NCBI RefSeq assembly: GCF_001306115.1
Contig: NZ_LGCL01000015.1
Span: 186,001-250,000, forward strand
Reading direction: 5' to 3'
Origin: Ornatilinea apprima
Lineage (GTDB): Bacteria > Chloroflexota > Anaerolineae > Anaerolineales > Anaerolineaceae
Length of the DNA: 64,000 nt
Part shown: in pieces, positions 17,096 through 25,420 of the stretch
Layout of the letters: each line of letters starts with the position of its first letter
Position numbering within the stretch: position 1 is the stretch's first letter
Program-made: the position numbers and the translations under genes
The notes under the pieces: generated by a model
Database searches by the model: none
The model's input: only the letters and a program-made list of their open reading frames with translations
Told to the model about the DNA's origin: nothing

Positions 17096-18208
17096 GTGCC
17101 CGACATCTTCCCCACCATCAAACGCCCCACCCTCTTGCTCGACGAGAAAACCGCCCGCCGCAACCTGCACAGCATGGCCCTGCGCGCCCGCCAGGCCGGC
17201 GCGCGCTTTCGCCCCCACTTCAAAACCCACCAATCCGCCGCGATCGGCGAATGGTTCCGCGACCTGGAGATCAACGCCATCACCGTTTCCTCGGTCGATA
17301 TGGCGCAGTACTTTGCCCGCGCCGGCTGGCAGGATATCCTCATCGCTTTCCCCTTCAACTGGCGCGAAATTGACGAGGTCAACCAGCTCGCCAGCCAGAT
17401 TCACCTCGGCCTGCTGGTCGAATCGCGCGACACGGCCCGCTTTCTCAACTGGCACCTGAACCACCCCGTGGATGTGTGGATCAAAATTGACGTAGGCAGC
17501 CAGCGCACCGGCCTCGCCTGGGACGACCCCGAAGCCGTCCAGGCCCTCGCCGCAGACCTGCAGCGCGGGCGCCAGCTTCGTCTGCGCGGCCTGCTCACCC
17601 ATGCAGGCCATTCCTACCGCGCGCGCGGCGCGGAAGAGGTCTGCGCCCTGCACCAGCAGAGCATGCAGCGCCTCACCGGCCTGCGCGACCAGCTCACCCA
17701 GGCCGGCCTGCCCGCCCTGGAAATTTCCATTGGAGACACGCCCTCCTGCTCCCTGTGCGACTGCACCGGCGCCGATGAGCTTCGCCCCGGCAACTTCCTC
17801 TTCTACGACGTGCAGCAAAGCCAAATCGGCTCCTGTCAGCCCGCCGACATCGCCGTGGCCGTGGCTTGCCCGGTGGTTGCCCTGCACCCCGAGCGCAATG
17901 AGGCGGTCGTCTTTGGCGGCGCGATTCACCTCTCCAAAGACGCCTTCGACCTCGACGGCCGCCCCGCTTACGGCCTGGTCTGCCTGCCCCAACCAAACGG
18001 CTGGGGCGCCCCCCTGCCTGGCGCGTTTGTGCGCGGGCTGTCTCAGGAACACGGTGTCCTTCACCTGCCTGAAGAAGACCTGGCCCGTGTGCGTGTGGGC
18101 GACTTGCTCTGCATCCTTCCCGCGCATTCCTGCCTCACCGTAACCTTGATGCGCAGCTACCTCACCCTGACCGGTCAGGTGGTGCCCACCATGCACAGCC
18201 CGGAATAA
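17096..18208 (+). CDS. D-threonine aldolase/D-serine dehydratase-like PLP enzyme
   Basis: The 370-residue protein has the alanine-racemase-like barrel with PLP-binding Lys 43 in RPHFKTHQS and a C-terminal beta domain carrying the zinc ligands His 344 and Cys 346 (PAHSC) and the LSQEHGVL motif. The family includes zinc-dependent D-serine dehydratase and D-threonine aldolase, which break down D-hydroxy amino acids. The start is GTG, preceded by AAAGGAGC. It is monocistronic and converges on the M50 protease gene. Which D-amino acid it uses cannot be told from sequence. Confidence 0.9.
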   Translation: MPDIFPTIKRPTLLLDEKTARRNLHSMALRARQAGARFRPHFKTHQSAAIGEWFRDLEINAITVSSVDMAQYFARAGWQDILIAFPFNWREIDEVNQLASQIHLGLLVESRDTARFLNWHLNHPVDVWIKIDVGSQRTGLAWDDPEAVQALAADLQRGRQLRLRGLLTHAGHSYRARGAEEVCALHQQSMQRLTGLRDQLTQAGLPALEISIGDTPSCSLCDCTGADELRPGNFLFYDVQQSQIGSCQPADIAVAVACPVVALHPERNEAVVFGGAIHLSKDAFDLDGRPAYGLVCLPQPNGWGAPLPGAFVRGLSQEHGVLHLPEEDLARVRVGDLLCILPAHSCLTVTLMRSYLTLTGQVVPTMHSPE

Positions 18209-18237
18209 GCAGCCCCGCTCACCCGTCTAAAAAGAAA

Positions 18238-18269
18238 ACGTCCCGAAAACCACACGGCTTTCGGGACGT
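18238..18269. terminator. Bidirectional terminator between convergent genes
   Basis: Perfect 11-bp arms ACGTCCCGAAA and TTTCGGGACGT flank a 10-base loop. On the minus strand the stem is followed by a T-rich run. It serves the PLP-enzyme gene (plus) and the M50 gene (minus). Confidence 0.8.
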
Positions 18270-18290
18270 GCCTGCTTCACAATCAGCCCA

Positions 18291-19490
18291 TCACTGCACC
18301 AGAATCAGCGGCACCGGCGTAAAGGTTAGGAAGAATACCAGCAGCGCCAGACGCGCCAGCCATTTGCGCTTCTCATCCAGCGGCGTGATCGTATCCAGCG
18401 GTTCGGCGTGCACCCTGCCCAGGAAGAAAATCAGCCCCGCCCAGATGAGCCAGCCCATCCACACCAGCCCCAGCAGCGCCAATCCAATCAGCACTGCCGG
18501 CCAGATGCGCTGCATGGCCTTCTTGCCAAACAGCACATAGGTGATATGCCCGCCGTCCAACTGCCCGGCCGGGATCAGGTTCAGCGAGGTCACCAGCAGC
18601 CCGGCCCAACCCGCCCAGGCCACCGGGTGCAGCAGCACATCCAGGCCGCCCATCGGCAGCGGGCGGCCTGTGAAGAAGTAGCGCAGCCAGTGCGCCACCG
18701 GTCCCAACGCCCCATACGATTCGGGCGCGGGCAGTAACTGCCCAAACGTCAGATATTTCAACAGTAGATACAAAATTGAATTGCCCTCAATCTGGTAAAC
18801 CATGCCTTGCGGCGGCGTCAGCGGCAGCGCGTCCAGCGTGGACAGGCGCAAGCCCAACACCAGCACAGGCAGCGCCACCACCATCCCCGCCAGCGGACCC
18901 GCCACGCTGATATCCAGCAGCACCTTACGGTTCTTCGGCACCGACTTCATGTTGATGAACGCGCCCATCGTGCCAAACAGGCTGAACGGCATGGGGATAA
19001 AAAAGGGCAGCGACACGTTGACCCCGTGCCAGCGCCCCACCAGATAATGCCCAAATTCGTGCGCCGCCAGAATTGCCAGCATGCTCACCGCGAACGGCCA
19101 GCCGCTGCGCAGAAACAGCCACACCACCTCCAGCGGATTCGCGGGCAGGTCGCCCTCAAAACCGTACATGCCGCCGGTCAGCAGCACGCTCAGCAGCGTA
19201 AATATGAACAGCACCAGGTTCACCCATGCCCGCCCCGGGCTGGCCTGTGGGCGCCCCGGTACCAGCAGCACCGCGTGCCGGTCTTCATCCCAGCGAAACA
19301 AGGGCGTGATGTTGTACGCTTTCAGTCCTTCGGCCAGCTGGTCATACAGTGCCTCTGAATCCTCGGAACGCAGCCGACCGCGGTAGCGCGCCACATAGCC
19401 CAGTTTCTCGCTGCCCAGCGTGCGGTCCTCCACCATTAAAACCTGGTCTACCAATGCATCGAATATCTCATACGCAATGTCTTCACTCAT
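18291..19490 (-). CDS. Site-2-type membrane metalloprotease (M50 family)
   Basis: The zinc motif HEFGH (residues about 144-148) sits in a membrane helix, and the partner motif LDGGH appears near residue 300 in NLIPAGQLDGGHITYVL. About seven hydrophobic segments follow a cytosolic N-terminal domain of roughly 85 residues. Such proteases cleave membrane-anchored regulators inside the bilayer. The track frame begins at a GTG, but the ATG five codons inside has GAGGG just upstream and is the better start. No obvious anti-sigma substrate is encoded nearby. Confidence 0.9.
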   Translation of the reverse strand: MSEDIAYEIFDALVDQVLMVEDRTLGSEKLGYVARYRGRLRSEDSEALYDQLAEGLKAYNITPLFRWDEDRHAVLLVPGRPQASPGRAWVNLVLFIFTLLSVLLTGGMYGFEGDLPANPLEVVWLFLRSGWPFAVSMLAILAAHEFGHYLVGRWHGVNVSLPFFIPMPFSLFGTMGAFINMKSVPKNRKVLLDISVAGPLAGMVVALPVLVLGLRLSTLDALPLTPPQGMVYQIEGNSILYLLLKYLTFGQLLPAPESYGALGPVAHWLRYFFTGRPLPMGGLDVLLHPVAWAGWAGLLVTSLNLIPAGQLDGGHITYVLFGKKAMQRIWPAVLIGLALLGLVWMGWLIWAGLIFFLGRVHAEPLDTITPLDEKRKWLARLALLVFFLTFTPVPLILVQ

Positions 19491-19658
19491 GCCCTCATTC
19501 CTCACAGGCCATCACAACAGCCAGAATTACGTTTCGAATTAGTATTAGCCTAATCCAACCCGCCAGGCAAGTCAACCCAATGGAGCAGGTTGGATTTGAG
19601 AATCCCTCATCAGGTTAACTCTTTTTTCTGGTTACTTCCAATTCTTCGTGATTGTGAT

Positions 19659-19693
19659 TATAATATCGCTATTCGATATCGGTTTACGATATC
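19659..19693 (+). promoter_or_regulatory. Probable PadR autoregulatory operator overlapping the -10 box
   Basis: TATAAT (19659-19664) overlaps a perfect inverted repeat ATATCG-CTATT-CGATAT (19663-19679), and a further CGATATC lies at 19687-19693. The ribosome binding site AGGAGGA begins immediately after, at 19694. A bound repressor would block both polymerase and ribosome. Confidence 0.65.
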
Positions 19694-19707
19694 AGGAGGA
19701 TTCAAAA

Positions 19708-20013
19708 ATGCTGCGCGATTTTTTTCTTGGCATCATCAAAATCCACATTCTCTATCACGCGGTTAAGAACCCCGTTTACGGAGCGGAATTAACCGAAGAA
19801 CTTGGCCGCCACGGCTATCAAATCAGCCCAGGTACCTTGTACCCCATTTTGCACGGCCTCGAAAAAGAGGGCCTGCTCACCAGCCATAAAACCGTTGTTG
19901 AAGGCAAGCAGCGCCGTTATTATGCGGCCACGCCTAAAGGCATAGAGGCGCTGCAAGAAGCCCGCGTGCGCGTGCGCGAACTGGTGCGCGAAGTCATTCT
20001 CGAAGAAATTTAA
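19708..20013 (+). CDS. PadR-family transcription regulator
   Basis: The 101-residue protein is a compact winged helix with the PadR signature: VYGAELTEELGRHGYQISPG, TLYPILHGLEKEGLL and the wing KQRRYYAATPKG. PadR proteins repress efflux or stress genes and are released by small molecules. The start ATG follows AGGAGGA with good spacing; the longer frame from 19648 has no such support and would run through the operator. It is followed after 18 bases by an MFS transporter gene, its likely target by cotranscription. Confidence 0.9.
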   Translation: MLRDFFLGIIKIHILYHAVKNPVYGAELTEELGRHGYQISPGTLYPILHGLEKEGLLTSHKTVVEGKQRRYYAATPKGIEALQEARVRVRELVREVILEEI

Positions 20014-20031
20014 CCCTCCAAAGGACACATC

Positions 20032-21270
20032 ATGACAAATAAAACGGTGAAAACAACCCTCAAAAACCTGCCCCGCAACGTCTGGGCGGTCAGTGTTACC
20101 AGTTTTCTCATGGACATCTCCAGCGAGATGGTCATCAATGTTCTGCCGCTCTTCCTCTCTAACGTGCTGGGCGTCAAAACCAACCTGATCGGCCTCATCG
20201 AAGGCGTGGCCGAGGCCACCGCCAGCCTTCTGAAAATGTTCTCCGGTTGGCTTTCCGACAAGCTCGGCAACCGCAAATGGCTGGCTGTGCTCGGTTACGT
20301 ATTCTCTGCTCTGGCCAAGCCTTTCTTTTATTTCTCCAGCACCTGGGGACACATCGCTGCCATCCGCTGGACTGACCGGGTGGGCAAAGGCATCCGCACC
20401 GCCCCCCGCGATGCCCTTGTCGCCGACTCAATCCGCGAAGAGCAGCGCGGCATGGCTTTTGGTTTCCACCGCGCCGCCGACACAGCCGGGGCCGTGCTCG
20501 GATTGCTCATCGCCCTGCTCATCGTCTGGCTGGGACAAAAATCTTCACTCACCCTCACCGCCAGCACCTTTCAGACCATCGTGCTCGCCAGTCTGCTGCC
20601 CGCCTTCCTTGCCGTGCTGGCGCTGGCCTTTGGCGCGAAAGAACCTTTTGTGAAAAAGAAAAGTGAGCTGCCGCGCTTCGCCTTCAAATCGCTTGGCAAG
20701 CCCTTTATGATCTTCATGCTGATCATGATGGTTTTCGACATCGGCAACTCGTCCGACGCCTTCCTGGTTCTGCGCGCCCAGGAGCGCGGCCTTTCCGTCA
20801 CCGGCATTCTCGGCATGCTGGTGACCTTCAACCTCGTCTACACCCTCGTCTCCGCCCCTGCCGGATCCCTTTCTGACCGCATTGGCCGCCGCACGATTAT
20901 CATTGGCGGCTGGGTCATGTACGCTCTCATCTATCTCGGCTTTGCCCTCGCTCAAAGCGCGGCGCACGTCTGGATACTCTACACCTTCTACGGATTCTAT
21001 TATGGCCTGTCGTACGGCACCGCCAAAGCCTTCGTCGCCGACCTGGTGCCCCTGCACCTGCGCGGAACTGCTTACGGCACCTACAACGGCCTGCTGGGGC
21101 TGCTGGACTTTCCCGCCTCGCTGATCGCCGGCATTCTCTGGCAGGGGGTAGGCAGCTGGAACGGCTTCGGCGCGCCGGCCCCCTTCTACTTCGGCGCGGC
21201 TGCCGCTTTGCTGGCCGCCTTGCTCATGCTGCTCTGGATGCCAAAAACAGCAGTCCAATCGCAGTCCTGA
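20032..21270 (+). CDS. MFS transporter controlled by PadR
   Basis: This 412-residue protein has about 12 membrane helices. The loop 2-3 motif is GWLSDKLGNRKW and the second-half copy is GSLSDRIGRRTI, both typical of MFS carriers. The stretch DRVGKGIRTAPRDALVADS is characteristic of a subgroup of uncharacterised bacterial MFS proteins. It is the second gene after PadR, so it may export a toxic compound sensed by that regulator. Substrate unknown. Confidence 0.88.
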   Translation: MTNKTVKTTLKNLPRNVWAVSVTSFLMDISSEMVINVLPLFLSNVLGVKTNLIGLIEGVAEATASLLKMFSGWLSDKLGNRKWLAVLGYVFSALAKPFFYFSSTWGHIAAIRWTDRVGKGIRTAPRDALVADSIREEQRGMAFGFHRAADTAGAVLGLLIALLIVWLGQKSSLTLTASTFQTIVLASLLPAFLAVLALAFGAKEPFVKKKSELPRFAFKSLGKPFMIFMLIMMVFDIGNSSDAFLVLRAQERGLSVTGILGMLVTFNLVYTLVSAPAGSLSDRIGRRTIIIGGWVMYALIYLGFALAQSAAHVWILYTFYGFYYGLSYGTAKAFVADLVPLHLRGTAYGTYNGLLGLLDFPASLIAGILWQGVGSWNGFGAPAPFYFGAAAALLAALLMLLWMPKTAVQSQS

Positions 21271-21287
21271 TGTTTTTCCTTACCATC

Positions 21288-21325
21288 AAACACAAAATCG
21301 CGCCCGCGGGCGCGATTTTGTGTTT
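21288..21325. terminator. 38-base perfect palindrome, bidirectional terminator
   Basis: Nineteen-base arms are exactly complementary, with a GC core (CGCGCCCGCGGGCGCG) and outer AAACACAAAA/TTTTGTGTTT. It ends the MFS gene on the plus strand and lies just past the tRNA-Sec gene on the minus strand. Confidence 0.85.
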
Positions 21326-21329
21326 AAGG

Positions 21330-21423
21330 CGGGAATGGATGGGAGTCGAACCCACCGCGGCTCGCAACGCGACCCGACACCGATTTTGAAGACCGGGAGG
21401 CCCACCGGGACCTATCCACTCCC
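21330..21423 (-). tRNA. selC: Selenocysteine tRNA (anticodon TCA)
   Basis: The minus strand folds as bacterial tRNA-Sec. The 8-bp acceptor pairs GGGAGTGG with CCATTCCC (one G-T pair). The anticodon stem CCGGT/ATCGG encloses the loop CTTCAAA with anticodon TCA. A long variable arm follows, and the T arm is GTGGG-TTCGACT-CCCAT. The discriminator is G. The encoded 3' end is GCC with T in place of the final A, so CCA must be completed enzymatically. The 8+5 acceptor/T geometry and the length of 94 bases distinguish it from tRNA-Ser or a suppressor. It implies UGA is read as selenocysteine in this organism. Confidence 0.92.
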
Positions 21424-21438
21424 AGAATGAATCATTCG

Positions 21439-21789
21439 CTAAACGTTCAACTGCTTTTCCAATTCAGCCAGCGCCTGTTTGGTCTGAGCGTACTTCTGCT
21501 CCAGCTCAGGCAGCAGACCTTTCGCGCCTTCCACATCGCCGCCTTTCCCACACTTTTCCAGGCGCAGTCCTACCTCGCCAATCACTTCCAGTCCCATATT
21601 CAGGCTGGAGCCTTTCAGGCTGTGTGCCAGACTGCCAATCTGCGCCGCGTTCCCGGCAGCGGCTGCCGCGGCAATTTCACTCACCAACCGATCTGATTCT
21701 GCCACATACGTCTGAATTAAGTCTAGCACCAGATCATCGCCCAGGTCCCGCAGCGTGGCCACCGTGTCCAGATTCAGAATTTGAGCCAT
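21439..21789 (-). CDS. HPt phosphotransfer protein
   Basis: A 116-residue helical protein with the HPt signature AHSLKGSSLNMG; His 56 is the expected phosphorylated residue. HPt domains shuttle phosphate between receiver domains in multi-step relays. It begins 35 bases after the hybrid histidine kinase gene with a good ribosome binding site (AGGAGA), so it is very likely the kinase's partner. No DNA-binding response regulator is adjacent, so the final output is not visible here. Confidence 0.9.
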   Translation of the reverse strand: MAQILNLDTVATLRDLGDDLVLDLIQTYVAESDRLVSEIAAAAAAGNAAQIGSLAHSLKGSSLNMGLEVIGEVGLRLEKCGKGGDVEGAKGLLPELEQKYAQTKQALAELEKQLNV

Positions 21790-21824
21790 TTCACCTTCTC
21801 CTGTGCATTTTCCCTTATTGTAGC

Positions 21825-24800
21825 TTAAAGCCGCGGTTCAAGGGCAAGAATGGCCCTTTGAATATCCTCCAGGCTGATCGGCTTGCTGATATATCCGTCC
21901 ATTCCAGCTTGCAGGCACCGCTCGCGGTCTTCGCTCATTGCGTTGGCTGTCATGGCGATAATTTTCGGCTGGGGCTGAATGTTTGCGTCCCGCCGGATGC
22001 GCCTCGTAGCCTCAAACCCGTCCATCACGGGCATCTGCACATCCATCAACAACAGATCGAAAGGTTCCTGCAATACCCGCTCCAACGCCTCCTGGCCGTT
22101 CTCGGCCACCTGCGCCTGATAGCCCATTTTGTCCAAAATTCTCAGCGCCAGCTTGCGGTTCACCGGGTGGTCTTCCACCACCAGAATCTTCAGCGGCCGC
22201 TGCTCGTACAAATCTGCTATCAGAACGTGCCCGGGCGGGGCTGCTTCAGCCGGCTGGGCTTGATTCTGCAACACGCTCAGCAAGCGCTGGTACAAGAAGC
22301 GTGTCTTAACCGGCTTGGTTAAGCAAAGGGCGTCATCAATGCCCTCCGGGCAGCGTCCGTAATATTGGGGCTTGTCCAATTGGCCAATCAACAGCATGGC
22401 CTGCTCGCGGTGGCTTTGTTTAATTTGATAGGCGGCTTCCATGCTGCTGGGCAAATCGATCAGCAGCACATCATATTTACGCTCGTCGTATTGCTTCAAC
22501 GCGTCCCCCGCGCTCAAAACATAGCCTGCTTCGATGCCCCAATAGGCCAGCCGCTGGCACAGAACCCGCGCCGCCTGCTCATTACCCTCAACAACCAGCG
22601 CGCTTTTTCCCTTCAGCGCCGCCGGTTGGGGCAGAATATGCTCCGGGGCCGGCAGGTCTACCGCCTGGGCCGAAACGGTGAAGAAGAATGAGGTTCCTTT
22701 TCCCTCTTCGCTCTCCACCCAGATCTCACCCCCCATCAGCATTACCAACTGCCGCGAGATCGCCAGCCCCAACCCTGTGCCCCCATACTTGCGCGTGGAT
22801 GAAGCGTCAATTTGCACAAAGGGTTTGAACAGACTTGAATGGCGCGTTTTCGAGATGCCAATGCCACTGTCGCGCACTTCCACCAGTAGTTTCTGGTTGT
22901 CGGGCTCCCAGCGTTTGACCAGCACCAGCACTTCTCCGCGCTCGGTAAACTTCACACCGTTGCTCACCAGGTTAATCAGCACTTGCCGCAGCCGCTGTGG
23001 ATCGTTGGAGATGAATACCGGCACGTCATTTTCAATTTCATACAGCAGCTCCAACCCCTTCTCCGCTGCGGCCGAAGAAACCGTGTCAAAGGCCTCTTCA
23101 ATCACCGCCCCCACCTCCACCGGCTGCCAGTTCAAAATCAGATTGCCCGACTCAATCTTCGAGAAATCCAGAATATCGTTAATCACCGTCAGCAGGCTCT
23201 GGCCGCTGGTACGGATCGTATCCACATATTCGCGCTGCTCGCTGCTCAGGTTCGTCTCCAACAGCAGATCGGCCATGCCGATGACGCCATTCATTGGCGT
23301 GCGAATTTCGTGGCTCATGTTCGCCAGAAAGCGCGCCTTGGCCAGCGAGGCGGCTTCAGCGGCTTGTTTGGCCTCAATCAGGTTGCGCTCCATATTTTTT
23401 CGCTCGGTGATGTCGATCATCGAGACCAGCACTTTGTCCCAGGTTTCTTCTGCCCCGGGCAAAATGATCAAGTAGAGAAACGCATAAACCGTTTCGCCGT
23501 CCAACCGGCGCTGCACGATCTCTTCGCGAAAAAACCGCTCGCCCTTGAACATCGCCACCAGCTCATCTTGAAACGTGATCAGCGATTCTGGTGTGAAAAT
23601 CTGGTTCAGCCCATCCAGAAAATCGAAGCCCTCCGGGATGCCGTACATCTTGTGGGTTGCCCGATTAACCCGCAGAATCCGCACCCGCTCGCTGCATTCC
23701 ACCAACACTTCGGGGTGCTCATAAAAATAATGTGCCAGATCGCTGACCCCCTGCGCCCGCAGGTAATCGAAAAAGCGTTTAACCTCAGAATAGTCCTCTT
23801 CCCACAAAGAAATCGGTGAATCTTCAAACAGGCTGCGGTAGTTCGCCTCGGATTGCTCCATTGCCTGCTGAGCTTGAATGATATCGCTGACATCATGATA
23901 GATGACCAGGTATTCAGGGGATCCATCTTCTTTCGCCACTGAAATCACCGAGCCGACCAGATCAATCAGGCTGCCGTCTTTCTTCATCCGCCGGATGGTC
24001 GTCATGGGTTGCTTTACGGCGGCAAACCGGTCCCCCTGATCGGCAACCGGTTTCATCGGTTCCTGGCCGCCAAGAAAAATATCCCACGGTTGGCCAATGA
24101 GTTCATTTCGGAGGTAGCCAAACATCCGTTCAACAGCCGGGTTGCAATCGCGAATAATGCTGTCGCTGACTTTGATGATCGCGTCTTGGCTGTTAGCCAG
24201 CAGCGAATCAACATAGCGCGCATGCCGTTCAGCGATCCCGCTGGTCTTCTTCACCATCTCTTCCAATTCCCATCGGGCCTGCAGCAATTCGCGGTTGGAG
24301 ACTTCCAGTTTCTCTTTCGTCTCGGCGGCTTCCACCAACCTTTCATTGACCGCCTTCCCCATAAAGATGACCAGCCCCAAAAATGAGTATTCGATCAAAA
24401 ACAAAAAGGAGTAAGCGCGGAAATTTACCAGGGCGTCGTTAAACGCCGCGATGTATAAGATCGCCAGCGAGAGAAAAAGCGGCATAGATTTTCTTGTTCC
24501 ATGCAGCCTGGCGTAATCAATCACCATTTTCAGGCAGTACAATCCCCCCAGCAAAGCAGCCGCCATGAGCAGGTTGGTCAGCGCGCCCGCCTCCGCTTCA
24601 TGATAGGTGATCACCAGCCAGTCCCCCAGCGCAATGCGGATTGGTTCCGCGCCGCTGGCGGACCAGACCAGGTCGTTAAACAAGAACAACTGCGGCGCCG
24701 CCAGCAGAACCAACACCAGCCCAATCCAATGAATCGTCCATAGACGGCCCATCCCGGTGTAGGCCTGGGTAAACCGCAAAAACGCGATGACCGTCAGCGC

Positions 24801-25028
24801 CAGCAGCACCAATTGAGCGCGCTGCCATGCTTCTGCCTGTTCCGCGCTGCCCACTGAATAGAGAATCGCGCACACCAGCGAATAGAGTGCGATGCAGGAG
24901 GAGGTTAATCCAAAAAACAAATACGTCCGCTCGCGCTTCAAGCGCAGGGAGAGCGAAAGATAATAGGCCGCCGCGTAAGTCGCCACGCCTGTCATAAAAA
25001 GCACCGGGATGGATACCATCTGCATCAT
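21825..25028 (-). CDS. Membrane hybrid histidine kinase with two PAS-like and two receiver domains
   Basis: From the chosen start the order is: about seven membrane helices (residues 5-225), a coiled segment (225-260), PAS (about 275-390), a second PAS-like sensor (400-545), HisKA with phosphorylated His 573 in LANMSHEIRTPMNG, HATPase (about 640-800), a divergent receiver (about 830-940) keeping Asp in LLIDLP, and a canonical receiver at the C-terminus (LLLMDVQMPVMDG). The frame opens 48 codons upstream, but AGGT lies before the ATG at 25028, where the membrane region begins. It signals to the HPt protein encoded next. The stimulus is unknown. Confidence 0.92.
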   Translation of the reverse strand: MMQMVSIPVLFMTGVATYAAAYYLSLSLRLKRERTYLFFGLTSSCIALYSLVCAILYSVGSAEQAEAWQRAQLVLLALTVIAFLRFTQAYTGMGRLWTIHWIGLVLVLLAAPQLFLFNDLVWSASGAEPIRIALGDWLVITYHEAEAGALTNLLMAAALLGGLYCLKMVIDYARLHGTRKSMPLFLSLAILYIAAFNDALVNFRAYSFLFLIEYSFLGLVIFMGKAVNERLVEAAETKEKLEVSNRELLQARWELEEMVKKTSGIAERHARYVDSLLANSQDAIIKVSDSIIRDCNPAVERMFGYLRNELIGQPWDIFLGGQEPMKPVADQGDRFAAVKQPMTTIRRMKKDGSLIDLVGSVISVAKEDGSPEYLVIYHDVSDIIQAQQAMEQSEANYRSLFEDSPISLWEEDYSEVKRFFDYLRAQGVSDLAHYFYEHPEVLVECSERVRILRVNRATHKMYGIPEGFDFLDGLNQIFTPESLITFQDELVAMFKGERFFREEIVQRRLDGETVYAFLYLIILPGAEETWDKVLVSMIDITERKNMERNLIEAKQAAEAASLAKARFLANMSHEIRTPMNGVIGMADLLLETNLSSEQREYVDTIRTSGQSLLTVINDILDFSKIESGNLILNWQPVEVGAVIEEAFDTVSSAAAEKGLELLYEIENDVPVFISNDPQRLRQVLINLVSNGVKFTERGEVLVLVKRWEPDNQKLLVEVRDSGIGISKTRHSSLFKPFVQIDASSTRKYGGTGLGLAISRQLVMLMGGEIWVESEEGKGTSFFFTVSAQAVDLPAPEHILPQPAALKGKSALVVEGNEQAARVLCQRLAYWGIEAGYVLSAGDALKQYDERKYDVLLIDLPSSMEAAYQIKQSHREQAMLLIGQLDKPQYYGRCPEGIDDALCLTKPVKTRFLYQRLLSVLQNQAQPAEAAPPGHVLIADLYEQRPLKILVVEDHPVNRKLALRILDKMGYQAQVAENGQEALERVLQEPFDLLLMDVQMPVMDGFEATRRIRRDANIQPQPKIIAMTANAMSEDRERCLQAGMDGYISKPISLEDIQRAILALEPRL

Positions 25029-25187
25029 CGAAATCTGACCTCGCTGCCCTAAACCAGTAATAAGGCATCGACCATCAATCAAAATTGAATTAATTTCATT
25101 ATAGCAAAACACTGGTTGTCCCTCGAAGCCAATGGCTTGCAAATCGCTATCAATTGTCTTCAGCGCCAGCACGCGAGAAAAAACTGG

Positions 25188-25216
25188 TTGACCCGCCGCC
25201 CCTGATCTGGTAAACT
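25188..25216 (+). promoter_or_regulatory. Promoter of the leader ORF/RIO kinase unit
   Basis: TTGACC (25188-25193) and TAAACT (25211-25216) are separated by 17 bases. This predicts a start near 25222, about 40 bases before the leader ATG. It overlaps the 5' region of the divergent kinase gene only slightly, upstream of its start. Confidence 0.6.
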
Positions 25217-25261
25217 CAAATCGTCAAACGACATCAACCTGACCAGAGAGGAGGCGATCCG

Positions 25262-25330
25262 ATGAGACAAGTGCATACCATCTCTACCATCCTGTATCGA
25301 ATCGCGCCTCAAGGGGTTCGCGGAGCCTGA
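25262..25330 (+). CDS. Short leader ORF (22 codons) upstream of the RIO kinase gene
   Basis: An ATG at 25262 is preceded by a very strong ribosome binding site, GAGGAGG at 25248-25254, with 7 bases of spacing. The ORF encodes MRQVHTISTI, then LYRIAPQGVRGA, and stops at TGA 25328-25330. It has no signal peptide. A hairpin (25321-25343) overlaps the stop codon and two terminators follow, so this looks like a regulatory leader peptide rather than a functional protein. No run of a single amino acid codon points to classic amino acid attenuation. It could instead be a free-standing small gene. Confidence 0.55.
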   Translation: MRQVHTISTILYRIAPQGVRGA

Positions 25331-25343
25331 CCTTTCGGCTCTG
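25321..25343 (+). promoter_or_regulatory. Hairpin overlapping the leader stop codon
   Basis: CGGAGCC (25321-25327) pairs with GGCTCTG (25337-25343), seven pairs including one G-T, around a 9-base loop that begins with the TGA stop. A stalled or terminating ribosome would prevent it from forming. CGCGCC within the leader (25303-25308) could alternatively pair with GGCGCG of the first terminator (25364-25369). Confidence 0.45.
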
Positions 25344-25360
25344 CCGGCATGTACATCTCA

Positions 25361-25388
25361 CAGGGCGCGCGTGCGCCCTGCTTTTTTT
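25361..25388 (+). terminator. First terminator (possible attenuator) before the RIO kinase gene
   Basis: CAGGGCGC and GCGCCCTG form a perfect 8-bp stem with loop GCGT, followed by C and seven T. It lies between the leader ORF and the kinase gene. Confidence 0.8.
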
Positions 25389-25420
25389 GCAGGCGCGGTA
25401 CTCAGCCTGCGTTTCTTTTT
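25389..25420 (+). terminator. Second tandem terminator before the RIO kinase gene
   Basis: GCAGGC (25389-25394) and GCCTGC (25405-25410) form a 6-bp stem with a 10-base loop, followed by GTTTCTTTTT. The kinase frame opens 3 bases later, so its messenger must come by read-through or from an unseen start inside this region. Confidence 0.6.

Noticed and set aside
16976..18196. 406-codon minus-strand frame over the PLP-enzyme gene
   Set aside because: The plus-strand gene has a ribosome binding site, active-site Lys and zinc ligands; the antisense product has no recognisable motif.
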